Shown piece by piece: positions 54,033 to 64,000 of a stretch of 64,000 nucleotides of DNA. This DNA is from Chimaeribacter coloradensis. GTDB taxonomy: Bacteria; Pseudomonadota; Gammaproteobacteria; Enterobacterales; Enterobacteriaceae. The position numbers and the translations under genes were made by a program. The stretch covers positions 248,001 through 312,000 of the forward strand of contig NZ_PJZH01000003.1 in assembly GCF_002858715.1 (NCBI RefSeq). Reading direction: 5' to 3'. The notes beneath the pieces are model-generated. The model ran no database searches. It had not been told where the DNA came from and worked only from the letters and a program-made list of their open reading frames with translations. Positions within the stretch are counted from its first letter, which is position 1; every line of letters begins with the position of its first letter.

Positions 54033-55508
54033 GTGAATACACAACAATTGGCGAAACTGAGAACCTTCGTGCCCGAGATGCACCGCGTCCGGCACATCCA
54101 CTTTGTCGGCATTGGTGGTGCCGGCATGGGGGGTATCGCCGAAGTGTTGGCCAACGAAGGCTACCAGATCAGCGGCTCTGATCTGGCGCCAAACCCGGTG
54201 ACGCAGCACCTCACGGCACTGGGCGCACAGATTTACTACCACCACCGTGCCGAAAACGTGCTGGATGCCAGCGTCGTGGTGGTCTCGTCGGCCATCAGCC
54301 AGGACAACCCGGAGATTGTGGCCGCGCGTGAGGCGCGTATTCCGGTGATCCGCCGCGCGGAGATGCTGGCTGAACTGATGCGCTTCCGTCACGGCATCGC
54401 CGTGGCCGGTACGCACGGTAAAACCACCACCACCGCGATGGTGAGCAGTATCTATGCCGAGGCCGGGCTGGACCCGACCTTCGTCAACGGCGGGCTGGTA
54501 AAAGCAGCGGGCACGCACGCCCGGCTGGGCACCAGCCGCTACCTGATTGCCGAGGCGGACGAAAGCGACGCCTCTTTCCTGCATCTGCAACCGATGGTGG
54601 CGATTGTGACCAACATCGAAGCGGACCATATGGATACCTATCAGGGCGATTTTGAAAACCTGAAGCAGACGTTCATCAACTTCCTGCACAACCTGCCGTT
54701 CTATGGCCGTGCCGTGATGTGTATTGATGATCCGGTGGTGCGTGAATTGCTGCCGCGCGTCGGCCGCCATGTCACCACGTACGGGTTCAGTGACGATGCT
54801 GATGTCCGCATCGAAAGTTATCACCAACAGGGCGCACAGGGGCACTTTACGCTGAGCCGCCACGACAAGCCGTTGATGACCGTGACGCTGAATGCGCCGG
54901 GCCGCCATAACGCCCTGAATGCCGCTGCGGCCGTGGCCGTGGCCACGGATGAAGGCATTGCCGATGCGGCGATCCTCAGCGCACTGGCGGGCTTCCAGGG
55001 CACCGGCCGCCGTTTCGACTTCCTCGGGGAGTTCCCGCTGGAGCCGGTCAACAGCAAAACGGGCGCCGCCATGCTGGTGGATGATTATGGCCACCACCCG
55101 ACCGAAGTGGACGCGACCATCAAAGCGGCGCGCGCCGGCTGGCCGGATAAGCGCCTGGTGATGATCTTCCAGCCGCACCGCTATACCCGCACCCGCGATC
55201 TCTACGACGATTTCGCCAATGTGCTGTCGCAGGTGGATGTGTTGCTGATGCTGGATGTCTACGCCGCCGGTGAAGCGCCGATTCCGGGCGCGGACAGCCG
55301 CTCACTCTGCCGGACTATCCGTGGGCGCGGTAAGATTGATCCTATTTTGGTTTCCGATGTGGACACCGTGCCGGAAAATTTGGCGCAGATCCTGGAGAAT
55401 GATGACCTGGTTCTGGTACAGGGCGCCGGGAACGTCGGCAAGGTGGCCCGTAAATTGGCTGAGCAGAAGTTTCAGCCCGTAAGAAAAGGTGAAGAGCAGC
55501 ATGGCTGA
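54033..55508 (+). CDS. murC: UDP-MurNAc-L-alanine ligase
   Basis: MurC adds L-alanine to UDP-MurNAc, the first peptide step. The product has 491 residues, the same as E. coli, from the GTG at 54033; a GTG at 54021 in the same frame would add four residues. There is no clear ribosome-binding site before either, but a five-codon frame (54014-54031) ends one base upstream and may couple translation. Motifs are [17 protein letters not shown], the ATP site [28 protein letters not shown] and [12 protein letters not shown]. It overlaps ddlB by 8 bases. Confidence 0.97.
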   Translation: MNTQQLAKLRTFVPEMHRVRHIHFVGIGGAGMGGIAEVLANEGYQISGSDLAPNPVTQHLTALGAQIYYHHRAENVLDASVVVVSSAISQDNPEIVAAREARIPVIRRAEMLAELMRFRHGIAVAGTHGKTTTTAMVSSIYAEAGLDPTFVNGGLVKAAGTHARLGTSRYLIAEADESDASFLHLQPMVAIVTNIEADHMDTYQGDFENLKQTFINFLHNLPFYGRAVMCIDDPVVRELLPRVGRHVTTYGFSDDADVRIESYHQQGAQGHFTLSRHDKPLMTVTLNAPGRHNALNAAAAVAVATDEGIADAAILSALAGFQGTGRRFDFLGEFPLEPVNSKTGAAMLVDDYGHHPTEVDATIKAARAGWPDKRLVMIFQPHRYTRTRDLYDDFANVLSQVDVLLMLDVYAAGEAPIPGADSRSLCRTIRGRGKIDPILVSDVDTVPENLAQILENDDLVLVQGAGNVGKVARKLAEQKFQPVRKGEEQHG

Positions 55509-56421
55509 TAAAGTCGCGGTATTACTGGGCGGAACCTCCGCCGAACGCGAAGTGTCGTTGCAGTCCGGGCAGGCGGTACTGGCCGGCCTGCGTGAATCAG
55601 GCATTGATGCTTACGCAATTGACCCAAAAGAGACGCCGGTCACAGAGCTGAAAGCGCTGGGCTTTACCAAGGTATTTATCGCGCTGCATGGCCGCGGCGG
55701 AGAAGACGGCACCCTGCAGGGGCTGCTGGAGCATCTCGGCCTGCCCTACACCGGCAGCGGCGTGATGGCTTCCGCCCTGACGATGGACAAGCTGCGTACC
55801 AAGCGCATCTGGCAGGCGATGGGCCTGCCGGTCTCGCCGTTTGTGGCGCTGAACCGTGCCCAGTTCACCTCAGGTGAGATGGGCGAGGATGCCACCACGC
55901 TGGCCGCGCTGGGCTTCCCGCTGATTGTGAAGCCGAGCCGTGAAGGCTCGAGCGTCGGGATGAGCAAAGTCGACAGCATCGAGCAGTTACAGCCGGCGCT
56001 GGACGAAGCATTCCGCCATGATGATGACGTGCTGGTGGAAAAGTGGCTGAGCGGGCCGGAATTCACGGTGGCGATCCTGGGTGACGAGGTGCTGCCCTCT
56101 ATCCGCATCCAGCCTGCCGGCGTGTTTTACGATTATGAGGCGAAATACCTCTCAGACGAGACGCAGTATTTCTGCCCAAGCGGCGTCAGCGAGGCGGATG
56201 AAGCCCGCCTGGCTGCGCTGGCGTTACAGGCTTACCGTGCGCTTGACTGCCGCGGCTGGGGCCGGGTGGACATTATGCAGGACAGCGACGGCGGGTTTTA
56301 CCTGCTGGAAGTGAATACGTCACCGGGGATGACCAGCCACAGCCTGGTGCCGATGGCCGCCCGTCAGCATGGCCTGAGTTTTGCCCAGCTGACGGCGCGC
56401 ATTCTGGAGCTTGCTGACTGA
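55501..56421 (+). CDS. ddlB: D-alanine--D-alanine ligase B
   Basis: DdlB makes the D-Ala-D-Ala dipeptide used by MurF. The product has 306 residues, the same as E. coli, from the ATG at 55501 (8-base overlap with murC). The ATP-grasp features are [67 protein letters not shown] and [15 protein letters not shown]. The GTG 12 bases upstream is in frame but not favoured. Confidence 0.98.
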   Translation: MADKVAVLLGGTSAEREVSLQSGQAVLAGLRESGIDAYAIDPKETPVTELKALGFTKVFIALHGRGGEDGTLQGLLEHLGLPYTGSGVMASALTMDKLRTKRIWQAMGLPVSPFVALNRAQFTSGEMGEDATTLAALGFPLIVKPSREGSSVGMSKVDSIEQLQPALDEAFRHDDDVLVEKWLSGPEFTVAILGDEVLPSIRIQPAGVFYDYEAKYLSDETQYFCPSGVSEADEARLAALALQAYRALDCRGWGRVDIMQDSDGGFYLLEVNTSPGMTSHSLVPMAARQHGLSFAQLTARILELAD

Positions 56422-56422
56422 T

Positions 56423-57265
56423 ATGTCGCAGGCGGCCTTGAATACACGCGAGCGCGATGAGCCTACGGTCAGCCGTAGCCTGCGCCGCAGTAACGGTACC
56501 CAGCTGGCGGGGATTCTCTTCCTGCTGATGGTACTGGGGACCATCGGCTGGAGCGGCTGGGCAGTGCTGGGGTGGATGAAAGATGCCAACCGGCTGCCGC
56601 TCTCCCGGCTGGTGGTGACGGGTGAACGCCATTTCACCACGCATGACGACATCCGGCAGGCCATTATGGCCCTCGGGTCGCCGGGCACCTTCATGACGCA
56701 GGATGTGAATGTCATCCAGCAGCAGATTGAGCGGTTGCCCTGGATCAAGCAGGCCAGTGTCCGCAAGCAGTGGCCTGACGAGCTGAAGATTCATGTGGTG
56801 GAGTATGTGCCCGTCGCCCGCTGGAATGACCTGCATATGGTTGATGCTGAAGGCAAGTCCTTCAGCGTGCCGTCGGAGCGGATGAGCAACCAGAAGATGC
56901 CGCTGCTCTACGGGCCGGAAGGCAGTGAACAGGATGTTTTGCAAGGTTACAGAACGATGAGCCAGACGCTGGCCGCCGGTAAGTTTACGCTGAAGATGGT
57001 CTCGATGACCGCGCGTCACTCCTGGCAACTGGCGCTGGATGACGATATCCGTATTGATCTGGGCCGTGATGACCGTGCAGGACGCTTGCAGCGCTTTATT
57101 GAGCTGTTCCCGGTATTGCAGCAGCAGGCGCAGACGGACAACAAGCGCATCAGCTATGTCGATCTGCGTTATGACACCGGTGCGGCAGTGGGCTGGGCTC
57201 CGGCATTCGTTGAGCAGCAAAACAGTAATCAGCAACAAAATCAGGCACAGGCAAAACAACAATGA
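56423..57265 (+). CDS. ftsQ: Cell division protein FtsQ
   Basis: FtsQ is a bitopic inner-membrane protein of the FtsQLB complex that recruits later division proteins. The product has 280 residues (E. coli 276) from the ATG at 56423, one base after the ddlB stop codon. A cytoplasmic N-terminus ([18 protein letters not shown]) precedes one membrane segment ([20 protein letters not shown]), a POTRA domain ([40 protein letters not shown]) and a beta domain, with a Gln/Asn-rich tail. It overlaps ftsA by 4 bases. Confidence 0.98.
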   Translation: MSQAALNTRERDEPTVSRSLRRSNGTQLAGILFLLMVLGTIGWSGWAVLGWMKDANRLPLSRLVVTGERHFTTHDDIRQAIMALGSPGTFMTQDVNVIQQQIERLPWIKQASVRKQWPDELKIHVVEYVPVARWNDLHMVDAEGKSFSVPSERMSNQKMPLLYGPEGSEQDVLQGYRTMSQTLAAGKFTLKMVSMTARHSWQLALDDDIRIDLGRDDRAGRLQRFIELFPVLQQQAQTDNKRISYVDLRYDTGAAVGWAPAFVEQQNSNQQQNQAQAKQQ

Positions 57266-58518
57266 TCAAGTCGACGGACAGAAAACTGGTAGTTGGACTG
57301 GAAATCGGTACGGCAAAGGTTGCGGCATTGGTAGGGGAAGTTCTGCCCGATGGCATGGTCAACATTATTGGGGTGGGCAGTTGCCCCTCCCGCGGCATGG
57401 ATAAAGGTGGCGTCAACGATCTTGAGTCGGTGGTAAAATGCGTTCAACGTGCCATCGATCAGGCGGAATTGATGGCAGATTGCCAGATATCGTCGGTTTA
57501 CCTGGCGTTATCCGGTAAACACATCAGTTGCCAAAACGAAATCGGGATGGTTCCTATTTCGGAAGAGGAAGTCACACAGGAAGATGTGGAAAACGTGGTC
57601 CATACCGCTAAATCGGTACGTGTCCGTGATGAACACCGTATTCTGCATGTGATTCCGCAGGAGTACGCTATCGACTACCAGGAAGGGATCAAAAACCCGG
57701 TAGGGCTGTCCGGCGTGCGGATGCAGGCGAAAGTGCATCTGATTACCTGCCATAACGACATGGCGAAGAATATTGTTAAAGCCGTGGAACGCTGCGGCCT
57801 GAAAGTTGACCAACTGATCTTTGCCGGGCTGGCAGCCAGCTATGCGGTTCTGACGGAAGATGAGCGCGAGCTGGGCGTCTGTGTGGTGGATATCGGCGGC
57901 GGCACCATGGACATCGCTGTCTATACCGGCGGCGCGCTGCGCCACACCAAGGTGATTCCGTATGCCGGCAATGTGGTGACCAGTGACATCGCCTACGCCT
58001 TCGGTACGCCGCCTACCGATGCGGAAGCCATCAAAGTGCGTCACGGATGCGCACTGGGTTCCATTGTCAGCAAGGATGAGAGCGTTGAAGTGCCCAGCGT
58101 CGGCGGCCGCCCGCCACGCAGTCTGCAGCGTCAGACACTGGCCGAGGTGATTGAGCCGCGTTACACCGAGCTGCTGAACCTGGTCAACGATGAGATCCTG
58201 CAGTTGCAGGAACAGCTGCGCCAGCAAGGCGTAAAGCATCATCTGGCCGCCGGCATTGTCCTGACCGGCGGCGCGGCACAAATCGATGGTCTGGCAGCCT
58301 GTGCCCAGCGGGTGTTCCACACCCAGGTCCGCATCGGCCAGCCGCTGAACATCACCGGGCTTACGGATTATGCGCAGGAGCCTTACTACTCCACAGCAGT
58401 GGGGTTACTGCACTACGGAAAAGAGTCTCACCTGAGCGGTGAGGCGGAAGTGGAAAAACGCGCCTCAGTGGGCAACTGGTTCAAACGAATCAATAGCTGG
58501 CTGAGAAAAGAATTTTAA
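57262..58518 (+). CDS. ftsA: Cell division protein FtsA
   Basis: FtsA is an actin-like ATPase that tethers FtsZ to the membrane and recruits the late division proteins. The product has 418 residues (E. coli 420). Actin-fold motifs are [16 protein letters not shown] near the N-terminus, [15 protein letters not shown] near residue 210 and [12 protein letters not shown] near 335. The C-terminal amphipathic membrane-targeting helix ([15 protein letters not shown]) is intact. The start overlaps ftsQ (ATGA). Confidence 0.98.
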   Translation: MIKSTDRKLVVGLEIGTAKVAALVGEVLPDGMVNIIGVGSCPSRGMDKGGVNDLESVVKCVQRAIDQAELMADCQISSVYLALSGKHISCQNEIGMVPISEEEVTQEDVENVVHTAKSVRVRDEHRILHVIPQEYAIDYQEGIKNPVGLSGVRMQAKVHLITCHNDMAKNIVKAVERCGLKVDQLIFAGLAASYAVLTEDERELGVCVVDIGGGTMDIAVYTGGALRHTKVIPYAGNVVTSDIAYAFGTPPTDAEAIKVRHGCALGSIVSKDESVEVPSVGGRPPRSLQRQTLAEVIEPRYTELLNLVNDEILQLQEQLRQQGVKHHLAAGIVLTGGAAQIDGLAACAQRVFHTQVRIGQPLNITGLTDYAQEPYYSTAVGLLHYGKESHLSGEAEVEKRASVGNWFKRINSWLRKEF

Positions 58519-58528
58519 TGTTTAACAA

Positions 58529-58559
58529 GAGATCAAGCTGATCCTCTTTTTTTGATCTC
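58529..58559 (+). repeat. Inverted repeat in the ftsA-ftsZ gap
   Basis: Perfect 8-bp repeat gagatcaa / ttgatctc with a 15-base loop ending in five T, in the 71-base gap. It lies about 30 bases before the ftsZ ATG, which has a strong ribosome-binding site (GGAGAGAAATT). It may be a 5' stabilising structure or a processing site for ftsZ mRNA. Confidence 0.5.
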
Positions 58560-58589
58560 GAAGCGACAGGCACAAAACGGAGAGAAATT

Positions 58590-59750
58590 ATGTTTGAACC
58601 TATGGAATTAACCAATGACGCGGTGATTAAAGTCATCGGCGTCGGCGGTGGCGGCGGTAATGCCGTTGAACATATGGTGCGTGAACGCATCGAAGGTGTT
58701 GAATTCTTCGCCGTAAACACAGACGCCCAGGCGCTGCGTAAGACGGCGGTGGGCCAAACCATCCAGATCGGCAGCGGGATCACCAAAGGGCTGGGCGCAG
58801 GCGCCAACCCGGAAGTGGGCCGCAACTCTGCCGAAGAGGACCGCGAGGCACTGCGTACGGCGCTGGAAGGCGCTGATATGGTCTTCATCGCGGCCGGCAT
58901 GGGCGGCGGTACCGGTACCGGTGCTGCGCCTGTTGTCGCTGAAGTGGCAAAAGATCTGGGTATTCTGACCGTGGCCGTGGTGACCAAGCCTTTCAATTTC
59001 GAAGGCAAGAAGCGTATGGCCTTTGCCGAGCAGGGCATCGCTGAGCTCTCCAAGCACGTTGACTCCCTGATCACCATCCCGAATGACAAGCTGCTGAAAG
59101 TGCTGGGCCGCGGCATCTCCCTGTTGGATGCGTTCGGCGCAGCCAACGACGTGCTGAAAGGCGCGGTACAGGGCATCGCTGAGCTGATCACCCGCCCGGG
59201 CCTGATGAACGTCGACTTTGCGGACGTGCGTACCGTGATGTCCGAAATGGGTTACGCCATGATGGGTTCCGGCGTGGCCTGTGGGGAAGACCGTGCAGAA
59301 GAAGCGGCCGAAATGGCGATCTCCAGCCCGCTGCTGGAAGACATCGACCTCTCCGGCGCCCGCGGCGTGCTGGTCAACATCACCGCCGGCTTCGACCTGC
59401 GTCTGGATGAGTTCGAAACCGTGGGTAACACCATCCGCGCCTTCGCGTCCGATAACGCGACCGTGGTCATCGGTACCTCACTGGATCCGGAAATGAACGA
59501 CGAACTGCGCGTCACCGTGGTGGCGACCGGCATCGGCATGGACAAGCGTCCGGAAATCACGCTGGTGACCAACAAGCAGCAGACCCAGCAGCAGCCGGTT
59601 ATGGATCACCGTTACCAGCAGCATGGCCTGGCACCGCTGCCGCAGGAGAACAAACCTGCCGCCAAAGTGGTTAACGAGCAGAATACGCAGTCGAACAAAG
59701 AGCCTGATTATCTGGATATTCCGGCTTTCCTGCGTAAGCAGGCGGATTAA
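58590..59750 (+). CDS. ftsZ: Tubulin-like cell division GTPase FtsZ
   Basis: FtsZ polymerises into the Z ring that directs septation. The product has 386 residues (E. coli 383). The GTP-binding signature [11 protein letters not shown] is near residue 106; the synergy loop is [15 protein letters not shown] near 207. A variable linker, Gln-rich ([17 protein letters not shown]), precedes the conserved C-terminal peptide [14 protein letters not shown] that binds FtsA, ZipA and other partners. The ATG has a strong ribosome-binding site. Confidence 0.99.
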   Translation: MFEPMELTNDAVIKVIGVGGGGGNAVEHMVRERIEGVEFFAVNTDAQALRKTAVGQTIQIGSGITKGLGAGANPEVGRNSAEEDREALRTALEGADMVFIAAGMGGGTGTGAAPVVAEVAKDLGILTVAVVTKPFNFEGKKRMAFAEQGIAELSKHVDSLITIPNDKLLKVLGRGISLLDAFGAANDVLKGAVQGIAELITRPGLMNVDFADVRTVMSEMGYAMMGSGVACGEDRAEEAAEMAISSPLLEDIDLSGARGVLVNITAGFDLRLDEFETVGNTIRAFASDNATVVIGTSLDPEMNDELRVTVVATGIGMDKRPEITLVTNKQQTQQQPVMDHRYQQHGLAPLPQENKPAAKVVNEQNTQSNKEPDYLDIPAFLRKQAD

Positions 59751-59795
59751 TTGTCGCTGCTTTAGCATCTCCGCTCTTTGTGCTAAACTGTCCCG

Positions 59796-59821
59796 CCGAT
59801 CCTGGTATAAGCTGGGATCGG
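59796..59821 (+). repeat. Inverted repeat upstream of lpxC
   Basis: Perfect 7-bp repeat ccgatcc / ggatcgg around a 12-base loop in the 101-base ftsZ-lpxC gap, ending 30 bases before the lpxC ATG. The adjacent TTGTGCTAAACTG (59778-59790) resembles the promoter region of E. coli lpxC. Confidence 0.5.
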
Positions 59822-59833
59822 TAGGATGGATAA

Positions 59834-60769
<936 letters not shown>

Positions 60770-60777
60770 ACCTTAGC

Positions 60778-61296
60778 TTAGTTTTTCTTATCACGACTGG
60801 TTGCACTGGTACTCTCTCCGGCCAGGGCAGCCAGCCGTTCTAATGCCTTTTTCAATTTTTCCGGGCTACGGTCCGCGACGCCACGCAACACATCCGCACT
60901 TTGTGGGCTTAACTGCCGGTAGACTTCCCGTTTCTCTTCAGTCTGCGGTTTTTGCGCAGCCGCTTCCGCTTTTGCCATTAATGAGGGATTTATCCTGATG
61001 TCGATCGCGGACAATGATGGTAATATTTGCGCGCGCAATGCAGAGAGAAGGGTGGACTGTTCGTAGCGTAATCGCATCAGCCAACTGGCATTCGCCGTTT
61101 CAAGCACTAAAATACCCTGTCGATAATTCGCGACGCGGCACCAGGGGTGCAATTGAGCAGGCAACAGGCCTTTCACTGCACGGTTAAGCTTTAACAGCGC
61201 AGTGGCGCGCTGTTGTACGCTTTTCAACGGGCTTTTTTCTCCTGCCGACGCATCGTCGAACAGGACATCTAACAACTGTGGTCGGCTATCGCGCAT
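60778..61296 (-). CDS. DUF721/DciA-like protein
   Basis: A 172-residue protein of the DUF721 family. The domain spans about residues 25-110: [56 protein letters not shown]. The C-terminal part is Ala/Lys/Glu-rich and probably disordered. DUF721 includes DciA, the ancestral loader of the replicative helicase DnaB, and in Pseudomonas and Vibrio dciA sits in this same lpxC-secA neighbourhood. E. coli lost it and uses DnaC. A clear ribosome-binding site (GGAGCCCCGCC) precedes the ATG. It is divergent from secM with 27 bases between. Whether it still loads helicase is unknown. Confidence 0.85.
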   Translation of the reverse strand: MRDSRPQLLDVLFDDASAGEKSPLKSVQQRATALLKLNRAVKGLLPAQLHPWCRVANYRQGILVLETANASWLMRLRYEQSTLLSALRAQILPSLSAIDIRINPSLMAKAEAAAQKPQTEEKREVYRQLSPQSADVLRGVADRSPEKLKKALERLAALAGESTSATSRDKKN

Positions 61297-61323
61297 GGCG
61301 GGGCTCCGGCGGATCTAACACTC

Positions 61324-61848
61324 GTGATTGGTATTCTAAATCGTTGGCGACAATTTGGCAGACGTTATTTCTGGCCGCATCTTCTGCTGGGGATGGTCGC
61401 GGCGAGTTTTGGCGTGTCCTCAGGGTTGGGCGGTTCGTCTGACCAGTCGTCGCTGCCCAATCCGTCGTCCACATTAAACCGACAGAACAGCGCCAGTACA
61501 GCCTTTACGCGTCTGATGCTGCTGCAAGAGGCGCACCGCCGCCCCGCCTTCAGCGTCGACTACTGGCATCAGCATGCCATCCGCACGGTTATCCGGCACC
61601 TCTCGTTTGCCCTGGCACCTGCCGCCGTCTACCAGGCCGCCACAGATGCTGAAGCCATTCAGGCCGTGCCGCTCCAGGCACAGCGCCTGGCCTTGCTGGT
61701 CACGCTTAACGCGTTACTGACGCACGAGCCAAAACCACCGACGATTATCCGCTCAACCTCCGGCCGCCTTTTTATGGCGATGACCCGCTACCACGCGGGC
61801 TTATGGCTGGCGCAGGTGCAAGGTATTCGTGCCGGTCCGATTGCATAA
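61324..61848 (+). CDS. secM: SecA translation regulator SecM
   Basis: SecM is a secreted leader protein whose translation arrest, relieved by secretion, opens the secA ribosome-binding site. The product has 174 residues (E. coli 170) from a GTG start; [20 protein letters not shown] aligns from the start. The signal peptide is long, as in E. coli, but lacks an obvious cleavage site. The middle ([19 protein letters not shown]) is conserved. The arrest end retains W161 and GIRAGP (167-172), with Tyr 156 for Phe 150 and Leu 162 for Ile 156 of E. coli; only two residues follow the proline. Confidence 0.93.
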   Translation: MIGILNRWRQFGRRYFWPHLLLGMVAASFGVSSGLGGSSDQSSLPNPSSTLNRQNSASTAFTRLMLLQEAHRRPAFSVDYWHQHAIRTVIRHLSFALAPAAVYQAATDAEAIQAVPLQAQRLALLVTLNALLTHEPKPPTIIRSTSGRLFMAMTRYHAGLWLAQVQGIRAGPIA

Positions 61849-61891
61849 TTCTCCCAATACCTTTAAAACAATTGATAAATCAATAAAGTAG

Positions 61892-61908
61892 TGGCTAATA
61901 ATTAGCCA
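61892..61908 (+). promoter_or_regulatory. Hairpin in the secM-secA gap
   Basis: Perfect 7-bp stem tggctaa / ttagcca with loop taa, 20 bases before the secA ATG. In E. coli a secM-secA hairpin hides the secA ribosome-binding site until SecM stalls; this may be part of the same device, though the ribosome-binding site itself (GAGAGATATTAAGAA) lies just outside this stem. Confidence 0.5.
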
Positions 61909-61928
61909 GCTGAGAGATATTAAGAATT

Positions 61929-64000
61929 ATGTTAATCAAATTATTGACCAAAGTATTTGGTAGCCGCAACGACCGCACCCTGCGCCGTATGCGCAAAGCT
62001 GTAGAGCAGATCAACCGCCTTGAGCCGGAAATGGAAAAGCTTTCCGATGACGCGCTGAAGGCCAAAACCGACGAATTCCGCGCGCGCCTGGCCAAAGGCG
62101 AGGTGCTGGAGAGCCTGATCCCGGAAGCGTTCGCTGTGGTGCGTGAAGCGAGTAAACGCGTCTTCGGGATGCGCCACTTTGACGTCCAGCTGCTGGGCGG
62201 CATGGTGCTGAACGACCGCTGCATCGCGGAAATGCGCACCGGTGAAGGTAAAACGCTGACCGCGACCCTGCCGGCTTACCTCAATGCGCTGAGCGGCCGC
62301 GGCGTCCACGTTATTACCGTCAACGACTATCTGGCCCAGCGTGACGCCGAAAACAACCGCCCGCTGTTTGAGTTCCTTGGTCTCTCCGTCGGCATCAACC
62401 TGCCGGGGATGCCGGCACCGGCCAAACGCGCCGCCTATGCCGCTGACATCACCTACGGTACCAACAACGAATACGGCTTTGACTACCTGCGTGACAACAT
62501 GGCGTTCAGCCCGGAAGAGCGCGTGCAGCGCAAACTGCACTATGCGCTGGTGGATGAGGTTGACTCCATTCTGATCGATGAAGCGCGTACTCCGCTGATC
62601 ATCTCCGGCCCGGCAGAAGACAGCTCGGAAATGTACATCAAGGTCAACAAGCTGATCCCTAAACTGATCCGTCAGGAGAAAGAGGATTCAGAGACCTTCC
62701 AGGGTGAAGGCCACTTCTCCGTGGATGAAAAAGCCCGCCAGGTGCACCTGACCGAACGCGGCCTGATCCTGATTGAAGAACTGCTGATGGACGCCGGCAT
62801 TATGGAAGAGGGCGAGTCACTCTACTCCCCGACTAACATCATGCTGATGCACCATGTCACCGCAGCCCTGCGCGCCCATGTGCTGTTCACGCGTGACGTG
62901 GACTACATCGTAAAAGACGGTGAGGTGATCATCGTTGATGAGCACACCGGCCGTACCATGCAGGGCCGCCGCTGGTCTGACGGCCTGCACCAGGCGGTGG
63001 AAGCCAAAGAGGGCGTGGAGATCCAGAACGAGAACCAGACCCTGGCCTCCATCACCTTCCAGAACTACTTCCGCCTGTATGAGAAACTGGCCGGGATGAC
63101 CGGTACAGCGGACACCGAAGCGTTCGAATTCAGCTCCATCTATAAGCTGGACACCATTGTGGTGCCGACCAACCGCCCGATGATCCGTAAAGATTTGCCG
63201 GATCTGGTCTATATGACCGAGCAGGAGAAGATCGGCGCGATCATCGAAGACATCCGCGAGCGTACGGCCAATGGCCAGCCGGTGCTGGTGGGCACCATCT
63301 CCATTGAGAAATCAGAAGTGGTTTCCAATGAGCTGACCAAAGCCGGCATCAAGCACAACGTGCTGAACGCCAAGTTCCACGCCCGCGAAGCGGACATCGT
63401 GGCCCAGGCCGGCCAGCCGGGTGCCGTAACCATCGCGACCAACATGGCCGGCCGTGGTACGGACATCATGCTGGGCGGCAGCTGGCACGCCGAGGTGGAA
63501 GAGCTGGAGAATCCGACCCAGGAGCAGATCGACGCCATCAAAGCCGCGTGGAAGCAGCGCCATGACGCCGTACTGGCCTCCGGCGGCCTGCATATCATCG
63601 GTACTGAGCGCCACGAATCGCGCCGTATCGACAACCAGCTCCGCGGTCGTGCCGGTCGCCAGGGTGACGCCGGCTCCTCCCGTTTCTACCTGTCGATGGA
63701 AGATGCGCTGATGCGTATTTTCGCCTCCGACCGCGTCTCCAACATGATGCGTAAACTGGGCATGAAACCAGGTGAAGCGATTGAGCACCCGTGGGTGACC
63801 AAGGCGATTGCCAATGCACAACGCAAAGTGGAAAGCCGCAACTTCGACATCCGTAAGCAACTGCTGGAGTATGATGATGTGGCCAACGACCAGCGCCGCG
63901 CGATCTACACCCAGCGTAATGAGCTGCTGGACGTCTCTGACGTCAGTGAAACCATCGCCAGCATCCGTGAAGATGTGTTTAAAGCGACGCTCGACAGCTA
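61929..64000 (+). CDS. secA: Preprotein translocase ATPase SecA, N-terminal part
   Basis: SecA drives protein export through SecYEG. The gene runs off the window; 690 codons are present of about 900 in E. coli. Features in order: N-terminal [20 protein letters not shown], Walker [12 protein letters not shown] near residue 102, [20 protein letters not shown], Walker B and the following motif [16 protein letters not shown] near 205, the preprotein cross-linking domain, [13 protein letters not shown] near 507 and [16 protein letters not shown] near 570. The ATG at 61929 is 80 bases after secM, so expression is expected to be controlled by SecM. Confidence 0.98.
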   Translation, partial: MLIKLLTKVFGSRNDRTLRRMRKAVEQINRLEPEMEKLSDDALKAKTDEFRARLAKGEVLESLIPEAFAVVREASKRVFGMRHFDVQLLGGMVLNDRCIAEMRTGEGKTLTATLPAYLNALSGRGVHVITVNDYLAQRDAENNRPLFEFLGLSVGINLPGMPAPAKRAAYAADITYGTNNEYGFDYLRDNMAFSPEERVQRKLHYALVDEVDSILIDEARTPLIISGPAEDSSEMYIKVNKLIPKLIRQEKEDSETFQGEGHFSVDEKARQVHLTERGLILIEELLMDAGIMEEGESLYSPTNIMLMHHVTAALRAHVLFTRDVDYIVKDGEVIIVDEHTGRTMQGRRWSDGLHQAVEAKEGVEIQNENQTLASITFQNYFRLYEKLAGMTGTADTEAFEFSSIYKLDTIVVPTNRPMIRKDLPDLVYMTEQEKIGAIIEDIRERTANGQPVLVGTISIEKSEVVSNELTKAGIKHNVLNAKFHAREADIVAQAGQPGAVTIATNMAGRGTDIMLGGSWHAEVEELENPTQEQIDAIKAAWKQRHDAVLASGGLHIIGTERHESRRIDNQLRGRAGRQGDAGSSRFYLSMEDALMRIFASDRVSNMMRKLGMKPGEAIEHPWVTKAIANAQRKVESRNFDIRKQLLEYDDVANDQRRAIYTQRNELLDVSDVSETIASIREDVFKATLDS

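Noticed and set aside
53316-55178. A 620-codon open frame antisense to murG, murC
   Set aside because: It crosses two certain genes on the opposite strand and has the composition of a GC-skew shadow.

Overview
The window is a stretch of chromosome from a gamma-proteobacterium of the order Enterobacterales. The evidence is E. coli-like gene order, near-identical proteins, enterobacterial regulators (SgrR/SgrS, LeuO, Cra, SecM) and the intact dcw cluster. Base composition is GC-rich (around 60% by eye). A Serratia/Yersinia-like or related lineage is plausible, but the sequence alone does not fix the genus. I see no rRNA, tRNA, insertion sequence, prophage or CRISPR array.

Layout. (1) 1-9,216: the end of kefC, then an accessory block that E. 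coli does not have at this place: iadA-yjiG-yjiH (isoaspartyl dipeptidase plus two membrane proteins), a LysE-family exporter and yjjPB. These are followed by folA and a Tat-exported PhoX phosphatase with a good candidate Pho box. (2) 8,368-16,121: the lptD-surA-pdxA-ksgA-apaG-apaH operon on the minus strand and divergent djlA. (3) 16,175-24,870: an orphan Gfo/Idh/MocA oxidoreductase, rluA, rapA, polB and the DedA-family gene yabI; the ara operon found here in E. coli is absent. (4) 24,872-31,673: thiBPQ with a TPP riboswitch, sgrR, the dual-function RNA SgrS with its peptide SgrT, and setA. (5) 31,729-40,956: leuABCD with leader peptide leuL and attenuator, leuO, and ilvIH. (6) 41,218-59,750: cra, then the division and cell wall cluster mraZ-rsmH-ftsL-ftsI-murE-murF-mraY-murD-ftsW-murG-murC-ddlB-ftsQ-ftsA-ftsZ. 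(7) 59,852-64,000: lpxC, a DUF721/DciA-like gene, secM and the first 690 codons of secA.

Functionally the window is mostly core: envelope assembly (LptD, SurA, LpxC, SecM/SecA), peptidoglycan precursor synthesis and septation (Mur/Fts), branched-chain amino acid synthesis (Leu/IlvIH), and sugar-phosphate stress and carbon control (SgrR/S/T, SetA, Cra). Genes are packed with 1-29 nt overlaps in the surA, thi and dcw operons. Many starts were reset from the longest open frame by ribosome-binding site and family length.

I did not find a convincing previously undescribed system. The most useful leads are regulatory or evolutionary: the Pho box in front of phoX, the DciA-like gene kept next to secM, the diverged SecM arrest end and LpxC C-terminus, the extended SgrT, a five-codon reading frame that runs into murC, and a 9-bp repeat giving leuO three in-frame stop codons.
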